Both the position numbers and the translations under genes were made by a program. DNA of 50,705 bases, from contig NZ_RXYB01000023.1 in NCBI RefSeq assembly GCF_008086615.1, forward strand, positions 1 to 50,705, written 5' to 3'. The DNA comes from Acetobacterium tundrae (GTDB taxonomy: Bacteria > Bacillota > Clostridia > Eubacteriales > Eubacteriaceae). Below, in pieces: positions 43,464 to 50,705 of this stretch. Each line of letters opens with the position of its first letter. Positions within the stretch are counted from its first letter, which is position 1. The notes beneath the pieces were generated by a model, which worked only from the letters and a program-made list of their open reading frames with translations, did not search any database and was not told the origin of the DNA.

Positions 43464-43825
43464 AGAAACATCAATGGATTAGAAATTGGCAGTCAAATTA
43501 AAGCACACTATCCTTTAATTCCCGTCGTCTTTTTAACCGGTTTTAATCCAGATATCAAGCCAATAAAATTGGAGCTGACGGTTTTTTCAACAAAAGTATT
43601 TTACCCAAGGAACTATTTAGCAAACTTAAAGAAATCGTTGATGGATCAACTTTAAAATCCACTACGCACGCTCAAATAAAAACCCTATTAACCGAAAGGG
43701 AAAAGAAAGTGCTTATCTACGTTAGTCAAGGTTTTTCACATAGTGATATCGCAGAAAAACTTGAACTCAGCAAACGTACTATTGAAACACAACTCCAGAG
43801 TATATATGCTAAACTATACACATGA
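43464..43825 (+). pseudogene. Remnant of a NarL/LuxR-type response regulator
   Basis: The first piece, NINGLEIGSQIKAHYPLIPV, then VFLTGFN, is the middle of a receiver domain. After a frame change it continues GADGFFNKSILPKELFSKLK, and the LuxR-type helix-turn-helix is complete: LLTEREKKVLIYVSQGFSHS, then DIAEKLELSKRTIETQLQSI. It stops at TGA 43823. The N-terminal part with the phosphorylated Asp is missing and one frameshift is present. The stop overlaps the IS3 orfA start. Confidence 0.65.
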
Positions 43826-44142
43826 GTAGAAAACGACGAACCTGGACCCCGGAGGTGAAAGCAGCAATTGTGCTGGAAATCCTCAGAGAAGAAAATACGT
43901 TAGCTGAGATCTCTAAGAAGTATGATGTATCTCAGCAATTATTAAGCCGCTGGAAAACCGAATTTATCGCCAATATGTCAACCGTCTTCAATAAGAAAAA
44001 TGAAGATGTTGACAAACTCAAGCAGGAGCATGAAGACGAAAAGGAGCTGCTCGTAAAGAAAATAGGCGAATTAACACTGGATGTCAATTGGCTTAAAAAA
44101 AAACAAATTCAAATTTCACAAATGAAGAAAAAAGAGCGCTGA
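43822..44142 (+). CDS. IS3-family transposase OrfA
   Basis: 106 residues. A helix-turn-helix (LAEISKKYDVSQQLLSRWKT) at about 31-50 is followed by a leucine-zipper-like coil (about 58-100). It binds the element ends. An AAAAAAG run at about 44128-44134 near its end is the usual slippage site for making the OrfAB fusion. The orfA gene itself looks intact, but orfB is broken. Confidence 0.82.
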   Translation: MSRKRRTWTPEVKAAIVLEILREENTLAEISKKYDVSQQLLSRWKTEFIANMSTVFNKKNEDVDKLKQEHEDEKELLVKKIGELTLDVNWLKKKQIQISQMKKKER

Positions 44143-44698
44143 TTGATTGGAAACACCCTTTCTTAACCATAAAAAAACAATGTAAATTTTTGAAGTTATC
44201 GCGATCAACAGCTTATCATGAACCCGTAGGTGTTGCGCCATCCAAGGATGAAATCAATATCAAAAATACCATTGACCTTATTCATTTTGAGGAACCATCC
44301 TATGGTGTCAGACGAATCCGTAATGAATTGTATAAACTAGGCTTTCATCCAGTAGGCAGGCGTCTTGTCAGACGTTATATGGTGCCCCTGAAATCATCAA
44401 CAGCGATCAGGGTGCGCAATTTACTTCAAATGCCTATATTGATCTGATTAAAAGCTTTAAAACTACCAAAATCAGCATGGACGGCAAAGGCCGTGCTACT
44501 GACAATATTGCCATTGAACGGTTTTTTCGATCTTATAAGTGGGAACGCCTATATTTGTTGTACTCGGAAACCGTCACTGAAGTGAGAGCCGTGACGAAAA
44601 AACACATCGCTAAATATAACCATTAACGCGGACACCAACGATTCGATTACAAAACACCGGTAGCTGTATTCTATGAAAATATGGCATTGGCTGCCTAA
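44127..44698 (+). pseudogene. IS3-family transposase OrfB with internal deletion
   Basis: The frame after the slippage site reads RALIDWKHPFLTIKKQCKFL, then KLSRSTAYHEP and PSYGVRRIRNELYKLGFHPV. At about 44380 the sequence jumps to the C-terminal half in another frame: APEIINSDQGAQFTSNAYID with the second Asp, and DNIAIERFFRSYKWERLYL with the Glu. The part with the first catalytic Asp (about 100 residues) is deleted. A TAA at about 44623 interrupts the final segment before FDYKTPVAVFYENMALAA. Confidence 0.78.
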
Positions 44699-44837
44699 TT
44701 CATAACGCGAAAGGAGATTTATCTAAAAAATTCTAATTTAGTATCTTGACAAGCGTGTACAATATAATCGGTGGCCTGGATGGATTTTGAGGATGTAGAA
44801 TGCCAGATTGAAAAGATCCATGTCAAAGTAAGGTTGT

Positions 44838-45073
44838 TCTCCAGATAATTCTGCCTGCGAAGGCTTTTTTGGGAGGCTCAAAAATGAGATGTTTTATTAT
44901 CGTTCGTGGAAAAATGTTTCCATCGATGTGTTTATTAATGAACTTGATCTTTATCTAAGATGGTATAATGAAAAAAGAATCAAGATAACCCTTGGAGGAA
45001 TGAGTCCCATCACTTATAGACGGAGTATCGGTTTAGCGGCATGAATAAGTCCAGAAAAATGTCCGCACCCCCA
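44838..45073 (+). pseudogene. 3' remnant of a second IS3-family (IS150-type) element
   Basis: The protein end reads PDNSACEGFFGRLKNEMFYY, then RSWKNVSIDVFINELDLYLR, WYNEKRIKITLGGMSPITYR and RSIGLAA, stopping at 45043. This is the conserved C-terminus of IS150-type OrfB with its catalytic Glu. TGTCCGCACCCCCA at 45060-45073 looks like the terminal inverted repeat. Everything upstream of the C-terminus is lost. Confidence 0.72.
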
Positions 45074-45216
45074 TTGTGATTTCCGAAAGTTATTAATATA
45101 GTGGGTTTATTGTAAAATCTAAATATATTGCATTTATATGCATAAATTACAGCAAAAGAAGCAATTGCTGATATTATTGTGGCGGAAAAAATAACTAATA
45201 AAAGGGAGGTAAGTTT

Positions 45217-46491
45217 ATGAACAGACAGTTACTTGTAAACTTAAATAATTTGCTATTATCGTTATCCGAAGCAGTTGATCTGGCAAATCCATCAATTGCA
45301 CAACATCAGCAAAGAACGGCTTTTCTTGCACTTGAAATTGCAAGAAAAGCTGATCTGGAAACAGAGCTGACAAAAAATATTTTTACAGCTGCGTTACTAC
45401 ATGATATTGGGGCAGTAACAGTGGAAGAAAAAATTGCTATTCATAGTTTTACTGAAACAGATTATAATATCCATACTATCAGGGGAGAAATATTATTAGA
45501 ACAAATACCATGGTTAAAAGGGATTGCAAAGATTGTGCGCAATCATCATAAAAATTGGAATGATTGGGAAGAAGGCTTAGAAAACCCAGTTGTTTTAGCA
45601 TCTCAAATCATTTTACTCTCAGATTTTGTAGAGAGATTAATTGATAGAAATAAATATATTTTACATCAAAGCAATAATATTGTAGAAACCATAAAAAAAT
45701 TAGCGGATACAGTTCTCAATAAAAAAATTGTTGATTATTTTGTTGAGTTATCGAAAAGAGAAGAATTTTGGTTAGAATTAATTTCGCCACGACTCTACTC
45801 ATCATTATTAAACGATGGACCGTTTATGGACATACAAATAGGATTAGAAGACATATCATTAATATCTAATTTATATCGAGATCTAATCGATTTTAAGTCG
45901 AGATTTACGGCTACTCATACAACGGGCGTATCAGAATGTGCGGTAATGTTAGCTGAATTATTTGGATTTGCAAAGGTAGATGTAACGTCAATGAGGATCG
46001 CAGGAAATTTTCATGATATCGGGAAATTGAAAATACCAAACAGTATCCTTGAGAAACCTGCCAAATTAACGGTTGATGAGTTTGCAACAATGAGATGCCA
46101 CACATACTATACATACTATACATTATATTCAATTGGCGGATTGCAACGCATAGCAGAATGGGCGGCTTACCACCATGAAAAATTAGATGGAAGTGGTTAT
46201 CCATTTCATTGTACGAAAGACGAAATTGGCACCGGTTCCAGAATAATGACAGTTGCAGATATATTTACAGCAATAGCTGAGGATAGACCTTATCGAAAAG
46301 GCATGGATAAAGATGAAATTTATCAGCTTTTGAAAAAACAAACAGACGAAAAATTATTGGATCAACGGATTGTTGAATTATTATTTGACAATTATAATAT
46401 CATAAGAAGTCAAGTAAAAGAAAAACAATCAAAAGCTTTGGATTTTTACGAAAGACGATTTTCATTAATAACTGATGAGGTAAACCTATAA
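45217..46491 (+). CDS. Tandem HD / HD-GYP domain phosphohydrolase
   Basis: 424 residues with two HD domains. The first (about 15-140) carries AALLHDIGAVTVEEK and VRNHHKNW. The second (about 228-400) is an HD-GYP domain: AGNFHDIGKLKIPNSILEKP, YHHEKLDGSGYPFH and ADIFTAIAEDRPYRKGM. HD-GYP proteins hydrolyse cyclic di-GMP or related nucleotides. The GYP motif is intact, so activity is likely. Start ATG 45217 with GGGAGGT. No sensor domain or partner diguanylate cyclase is seen, and it stands alone between IS remnants and a MerR gene. Confidence 0.87.
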   Translation: MNRQLLVNLNNLLLSLSEAVDLANPSIAQHQQRTAFLALEIARKADLETELTKNIFTAALLHDIGAVTVEEKIAIHSFTETDYNIHTIRGEILLEQIPWLKGIAKIVRNHHKNWNDWEEGLENPVVLASQIILLSDFVERLIDRNKYILHQSNNIVETIKKLADTVLNKKIVDYFVELSKREEFWLELISPRLYSSLLNDGPFMDIQIGLEDISLISNLYRDLIDFKSRFTATHTTGVSECAVMLAELFGFAKVDVTSMRIAGNFHDIGKLKIPNSILEKPAKLTVDEFATMRCHTYYTYYTLYSIGGLQRIAEWAAYHHEKLDGSGYPFHCTKDEIGTGSRIMTVADIFTAIAEDRPYRKGMDKDEIYQLLKKQTDEKLLDQRIVELLFDNYNIIRSQVKEKQSKALDFYERRFSLITDEVNL

Positions 46492-46974
46492 GATGCTGAA
46501 ATAGTGGAAATATAACCTTCAAAAGGAAACATAATCACACCAGATTACATTTGCCCAGAATTGTTTAACCGTGTTGCAATCACTGGGCTTCACCATACAA
46601 CCGGATCGGTATCATTTTCAAGGAACCAATTAATGGACATGATTTCAATCCAGTTTTACTTGAAATGGGAAACAGACTAAACCTTAATTAGAAAGCTGCT
46701 GTTTTAGTACACATAGGGACAGCGATCAGATGTTTTTCCGTCGGCATTTTGATGCAGACTAAAGTCTAATAAAAACAAGAATAATTCTACTCTTATTTAT
46801 GAAGAATAAATGAACTTTGCGTACCAAACACAATAGCAGTATAAAAAATGTTGACTCTCACATCATGTCATAGTGTAATATAAAATTAGAGTTTGAAAAT
46901 ATAAACTAAAACTCATAGCCGGCAGAGTATTAGGCATTATTGACAGCTCTAAATCATGTTTGGAGGGAATAGCT
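46492..46974. other. Intergenic DNA with IS200-like end remnant, no gene
   Basis: No supported gene. At about 46735-46775 the sequence CCGTCGGCATTTTGATGC, then AGACTAAAGTCT, resembles IS200-type terminal hairpins and matches in inverted form the CAGACTAAAGTCTAT site near 481-495. At 46939 ATTGACAGC...ATCATGT echoes the hairpin arm at 41199. A strong ribosome site lies at the right edge. Confidence 0.3.
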
Positions 46975-48147
46975 ATGAGAACAATAAAACAAGTTTCGGA
47001 TCTGACTGGGGTAAGTGTGCGCATGTTGCATTACTATGATGAAATAAGTTTGTTAAAGCCAAGTGCAGTTACAGAGGCAGGTTACAGGCTTTATGACGAT
47101 AAAGCTCTTGAGATCTTACAGCAGATTTTATTTTTTAAAGAACTTGATATTCCACTAAAAGAAGTTAAAAAAATCATGGTTAGCCCATATTTTGATAAAA
47201 TGCAAGCTCTGGAAAATCAAAAAAAGATTCTGATTTTAAAACGAGATAGATTGAATGGTTTGATAGGGCTTATAAATAAAACCTTAAAAGGAGATAATAC
47301 CATGAGCTTTAAAGAATTTGATATGACGAATTATTATAATGTATGGATAGAATTTAAGAAAGAAAATAAAGATAGAGTCATCAAGACTTGGGGAAGTATA
47401 GAAAAATTTGATGAAATGATTGAACAAGTGAAACATAATGAAACTAAACTTGCTAAAAACGCTATAAAACTGTATGGAAGTATAGAAAAATTTATTGAAT
47501 CTACGAGGAAAGATTTAAATAATGACAGGTTAATAACTATGGGAGAAAAATATGATGAGTTTGAAAAGGATTTTCTTCACGATAATCATCCTGTATTAAA
47601 GGAATTATACAAAAATCTTACAATTGATTTAAATAAAGATCCTTTTTCAAATGAAATTCAGCAAATTGCTAAAGAAATAACAGATACTGTTAAAAAAGAC
47701 TATGAAATTTTTAAAATGGATAGAGGCGATAACCATTGGTACATTATGATGACCATGACAGATCCTAAGTGGAGAGAAGTCGTAGATAATAAATATGGAA
47801 AAGGTGCAGCTAAGTTTATTAAAGAAGTTTTTAAAATTTATTTGAGAGATAAGCAGCCTAAATTAGATAGATTATATGAAAAGCTTGTAGCTGACCTAAG
47901 TAAAGATTCTACTTCAACAGAGATTCAACAAATTGTTGAAGAAATAGCAGATACAACTAAAAGCAATTATGAACATTATCATATAGATATGGGAATAAAC
48001 TGTAAGGCTTTTTTATCCAACATGGCTGATATTTATTTATCAAATGCCAATAAAAATCTGAATGTTGTAGATAAAAAATTTACGAATGATGAAGCTAAAT
48101 TTATTGGAGAATCTCTAAAATTTTATTCTGAAAATAATAAGTTGTGA
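46975..48147 (+). CDS. MerR-family regulator with two TipAS-like domains
   Basis: 390 residues. The MerR winged helix (about 1-70) reads RTIKQVSDLTGVSVRMLHYY, then SLLKPSAV and GYRLYDDKAL. A dimer coil (75-105) is followed by a TipAS-type effector region, normally about 140 residues. Here it is about 280 and looks duplicated: PVLKELYKNLTIDLNKDPFS with NEIQQIAKEITDTVKKDYE recurs as PKLDRLYEKLVADLSKDSTS with TEIQQIVEEIADTTKSNYE. TipAS domains trap hydrophobic peptide antibiotics such as thiostrepton. Start ATG 46975 with GGAGGG; a TTG at 46960 lies inside the ribosome site. Confidence 0.85.
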   Translation: MRTIKQVSDLTGVSVRMLHYYDEISLLKPSAVTEAGYRLYDDKALEILQQILFFKELDIPLKEVKKIMVSPYFDKMQALENQKKILILKRDRLNGLIGLINKTLKGDNTMSFKEFDMTNYYNVWIEFKKENKDRVIKTWGSIEKFDEMIEQVKHNETKLAKNAIKLYGSIEKFIESTRKDLNNDRLITMGEKYDEFEKDFLHDNHPVLKELYKNLTIDLNKDPFSNEIQQIAKEITDTVKKDYEIFKMDRGDNHWYIMMTMTDPKWREVVDNKYGKGAAKFIKEVFKIYLRDKQPKLDRLYEKLVADLSKDSTSTEIQQIVEEIADTTKSNYEHYHIDMGINCKAFLSNMADIYLSNANKNLNVVDKKFTNDEAKFIGESLKFYSENNKL

Positions 48148-48235
48148 ATTAAAATGGGATGCTAAGCAGATTTTAATAGATTAAATACTTGATATGATAT
48201 ATCATAAAAAAGAACTAGTAGAGCGCTTTTTATTA

Positions 48236-48590
48236 GAGACTGTAAATAATTTTGTGCTTTCATGTTTAAATATTATGACGATAGTTTTTAAGATCAATTG
48301 TCACCTTGAACCGGTACGGTCCGCCTCCACCAAAGATGTATATAATGCACTATAAAAGCGGATAAATGGAAATATTTGGTCGCTTTTTATTTTAAATGAA
48401 TAAAAAAAGTGAATTATAGGCAATAAAATAGAACTGAATTGCTTATTTCCGCGAAGGGGGTTCAGTACGGCCTCCGTTGTTTAATTCTCGTTTTTTAAAT
48501 AGTTTTATTTGTTGGTTGTTTAATTAATTGTACACTGATCCAGTTAGTCTACCGTTTTAATTAAACTAGGGAATTCAAAGAGCAGACAAA
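48236..48590 (+). repeat. Dispersed repeat copy F, the fullest copy
   Basis: Order of parts: IS256-like end GAGACTGTAAATAATTTTG (48236), 40-base left flank, core (48298-48334), hairpin terminator AAAAGCG...CGCTTTTTATTTT (about 48351-48390), and distal arm with GAAGGGGGTTCAGTACGG, TGTACACTGATCCA and TTAGTCTACCGTTTT (to about 48570). Copy B shares its left half, copy E its left half and part of the distal arm, and the segment after IS66 its distal arm. It fills most of 48148-48666. Confidence 0.8.
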
Positions 48591-48666
48591 GAGATTTAGA
48601 CGTAGTGTTATGATATCAGATGTTTCATTTAAATATTTTCTACTGTATTTTGCGTATGCTTTATAA

Positions 48667-49992
48667 TTAGTCCATTTTCAATTCATTGTCCAAAAGCGTA
48701 AAAAACTTTTCTACACGTCGCTTGTCTTTGTCCGTTCCGTTGAGGCAAACGGTAAACGTAGCGGTATTGCGAAAGCTTGACAAAGCCAGAAGAAAATATG
48801 GATAGAACTTTACCGCTCCGGTGATAAAAGCATCTTCAACGCACAGTGTGTCAAAAATCAGTTGACTATCATCGATGATTCCAATATTGGATATGCTTGT
48901 TAATGGGTTGACAAAATGCCGGCTGATCATTTTTTGGGCTATCTTGTATGGGAAAAGGCTGAATACGATATCAAGCAGTAAAAGTCCCTTTAATCCCGGG
49001 AGTTGACTCTTTTGCCTATCCATGGTTCTCTTGACTTTGACCACAGTTTCACTAAAGCTTTCTTCTGCCTTAAAATCTATATTACAAAGAATTGTCGAAG
49101 TCAGATTGCAAATTTCATCTGCCTTTTTATCAGGTAAGTAATGTCTTAAATCCATAATGCACGAAACGCTTATAGGCGTGTCATCTTTCACATCAAGCAT
49201 TGTGCAAAGCACCCTGATAAATGCCGCGAATACGATATCGTTGATCGTAGCGTTTGCTTTTTTACCATATTGCTTTATTTTTTCAAAACGGGTGCTGTTC
49301 AGTTTAAAGGATAAAAGGCAGGGAACTTCACCAGCCTCACCGCATAATGGAAAAAAAAACTGCCCGGATTTTTTTGGCTGATAATCGGGCATCAATAGTG
49401 CTTTTATCCTATTCTTTAACCCGATTTGCTTTACAACCTGTTTAACACTTCTTGAGCCTCCGATTTTATAAGCAGGCGATAATGCAGGATTCCGTTTAAG
49501 TCTGGTATAGGTTTCAGCCAGCATGTATAGATACTCTTTAAATCCTGCTCCATCGCTTATCATATGGTTCATTAGAATACATAAGGTATCATTTTTCTCT
49601 GTGCGCACAACCCGCACTTTGATCTGTGGTCCGGCAAAGGTATCTGTTTGACAGGTCAAAAAGGTTTCAATTTCGGTTGTTTGATCGTGGCTATTTACAC
49701 ATGTGACAACCTCGTCAGGAAGTGGGTGAATTTCCTTCCAATAAGGGCGCAGAATATCCTCTACGTATCGGCTACTCAATTCGGGTAACTGTTTCATGGT
49801 TATGAGCACAGCCTTTTTTAAGCAGTCCAAGTCCAGAAACCCGGAAAAATACAGGACTCCGTGAAGCTGGTGGTCGTTATACTGCTGAAAAATCAAATGC
49901 ATTTGATCCCAAAGCTCCACACGATGTTTAGTTTCGCCACGCGGAGCATTTCCGCGTTGGTCTTGCAAATGGATATTTAAAGATTTACTCAT
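48667..49992 (-). CDS. Condensation-domain-like acyltransferase (alcohol acetyltransferase-like)
   Basis: 441 residues. The catalytic HxxxDG motif is in ILMNHMISDGAGFKEYLYML (His at about residue 145), as in the acyltransferase group that includes alcohol acetyltransferases, PapA-type proteins and peptide-synthetase condensation domains. A second family segment, ANATINDIVFAAFIRVL, and PISVSCIMDLRHYLPDK lie in the C-terminal half. Start chosen at ATG 49992 with TTGAGGA; the frame extends to a TTG at 50013. No acyl-carrier protein or synthetase is nearby, so it is probably a stand-alone acyl transferase. Substrates unknown. Confidence 0.75.
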   Translation of the reverse strand: MSKSLNIHLQDQRGNAPRGETKHRVELWDQMHLIFQQYNDHQLHGVLYFSGFLDLDCLKKAVLITMKQLPELSSRYVEDILRPYWKEIHPLPDEVVTCVNSHDQTTEIETFLTCQTDTFAGPQIKVRVVRTEKNDTLCILMNHMISDGAGFKEYLYMLAETYTRLKRNPALSPAYKIGGSRSVKQVVKQIGLKNRIKALLMPDYQPKKSGQFFFPLCGEAGEVPCLLSFKLNSTRFEKIKQYGKKANATINDIVFAAFIRVLCTMLDVKDDTPISVSCIMDLRHYLPDKKADEICNLTSTILCNIDFKAEESFSETVVKVKRTMDRQKSQLPGLKGLLLLDIVFSLFPYKIAQKMISRHFVNPLTSISNIGIIDDSQLIFDTLCVEDAFITGAVKFYPYFLLALSSFRNTATFTVCLNGTDKDKRRVEKFFTLLDNELKMD

Positions 49993-50128
49993 AGTTTTAT
50001 CCTCAACCGCCAACGTACTTTTCAGCTCACGGAAACGTGCGTTATCTGTGCCGACCTTTCAAATTATTTCTCGTGCGTTATATATAGTTTTCTATATTAA
50101 ATAAAAAATCTGTGGTTAGATTGAAGAG

Positions 50129-50344
50129 TTACCTGAAATATTTAATTATATAATCACGGAGCATCTTTGCTGAATTAGAAAAATGTTTGCGCTTGCGCCA
50201 ATATAAACCAATTTGGATCTTGGAGTTCGGTGAATCAATTTTCAGCATGCAAAGATGACGATTTTCTGCGTGAGGACGTTCGATTAGATATTTTGGTAGA
50301 AGTGCAATCCCCTTTTTTAGCTCAACATATCTTTTATAAGGCTG
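50129..50344 (-). pseudogene. C-terminal remnant of a LysR-type regulator
   Basis: Minus-strand frame ending at TAA 50129-50131. It reads YVELKKGIALLPKYLIERPH, then AENRHLCMLKIDSPNSKIQI and GLYWRKRKHFSNSAKMLRDY. G-IALLP, followed by a bulky beta-strand and a final helix, is the end of the LysR substrate-binding domain. A TGA cuts the frame at about 50345, and no DNA-binding domain is found within the window, so only the tail survives. It lies upstream of the acyltransferase on the same strand. Confidence 0.55.
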
Positions 50345-50400
50345 TCATCCCATTCGAATTAAAACTGTTTCCAAATATTCAGCAATATTCTCCTGCTCAT

Positions 50401-50705
50401 TTAAATAACAAAAGCTTCAACATCGGGCCAGTATTTTATGACATCGACAAAAAGCTGCGCTTTCTCTTGCGAAACTTCAGTGCCATAACCTCTAACAACT
50501 ACTTTAGGTTTTGATGGATAACGAGGCGGGTGACACGTAGTACCATCCGGCTTTCTCACAAATAGCGGCAACACATTTGGCAGCCATCGTCCCGGATTAT
50601 CGCATTTTGTTTATCAAATACTCTTCACACCAGTGCATAGCAAAGTCGTAACAATCTATCCCGAAATCCAGTGTGCAAAGCCCAAATGGGTCCGCTTCAT
50701 GATCC
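50401..50705 (-). pseudogene. Unidentified broken gene at the window end
   Basis: Two minus-strand pieces in different frames join into one protein-like sequence. Near the window edge is DPFGLCTLDFGIDCYDFAMH, then WCEEYLINK. After a shift near 50595 comes DNPGRWLPNVLPLFVRKPDG, then YPSKPKVVVRGYGTEVSQEK and AQLFVDVIKYWPDVEAFVI, ending at TAA 50401-50403. The gene would continue beyond the window. I do not recognise the family. The many conserved-looking Cys, Trp and Pro residues suggest a real protein. Confidence 0.4.

Noticed and set aside
50230-50514. 94-residue plus-strand open frame at the right end
   Set aside because: The minus strand here carries clear LysR-type tail and other protein-like segments, so the plus frame is a shadow.

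Overview
The window looks like a low-GC, Gram-positive, strictly anaerobic Clostridia genome. The best guess is a homoacetogen of the Acetobacterium/Eubacterium type. This is an inference from AT-rich DNA with strong GGAGG ribosome sites and from a sigma-54 controlled, corrinoid-dependent betaine demethylation locus. No rRNA gene, no intact tRNA gene and no core housekeeping gene is visible, so the organism call rests on gene content alone. The window is an accessory region, full of insertion sequences and broken genes.

Layout. 1-380: end of a membrane protein gene and a small membrane protein. 388-3880: a joined IS3-type end, an IS200-like end, then an IS21-family element (istA, frameshifted istB, a third ORF) next to the tail of an LRR surface protein gene. 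4029-6445: MATE exporter and a decayed higBA toxin-antitoxin pair. 7136-9508: DHA2-type MFS exporter with a divergent MerR regulator. 9617-11203: alpha/beta hydrolase block between IS256-like ends. 11461-21069: sigma-54 activator and divergent betaine methyltransferase operon (MtrH-like protein, BCCT transporter, MttB-family protein, corrinoid protein), followed by a ProVWX-type ABC importer. 21499-24112: an intact IS66 element. 24806-34101: agr quorum-sensing genes (agrA, agrC, an agrD missed by normal length cut-offs, agrB), followed by a double-glycine bacteriocin-like peptide, a zincin-like membrane protein, a C39-peptidase ABC exporter, small membrane ORFs, an HlyD-type accessory protein and a CPBP protease. 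35171-37831: secreted GH5 glucanase and an hsdM stump. 38494-41323: small membrane proteins, a larA stump and a dead IS256 element. 41388-42903: hydrolase with MarR regulator and operator. 43180-45073: group II intron-like RNA, response-regulator remnant and two IS3 remnants. 45217-50705: tandem-HD protein, MerR regulator with duplicated TipAS-like domains, condensation-like acyltransferase, a LysR tail and one more broken gene.

The most unusual structural feature is a repeat with the core TTGTCACCTTGAACCGG. It occurs six times, always in the same orientation (about 6979, 9679, 21365, 34411, 37884 and 48298). Four copies are followed by a terminator-like hairpin, and several share longer flanks. 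The copies divide the window into blocks of unrelated accessory genes, as expected if the repeat is a recombination, insertion or duplication boundary. No recombinase is visible beside any copy.

Functional picture. The 13118-21069 genes would import quaternary amines and pass methyl groups from a betaine through a corrinoid protein to a tetrahydrofolate-type acceptor. The 24806-34101 genes look like a cell-density-controlled bacteriocin production, export and self-protection locus.
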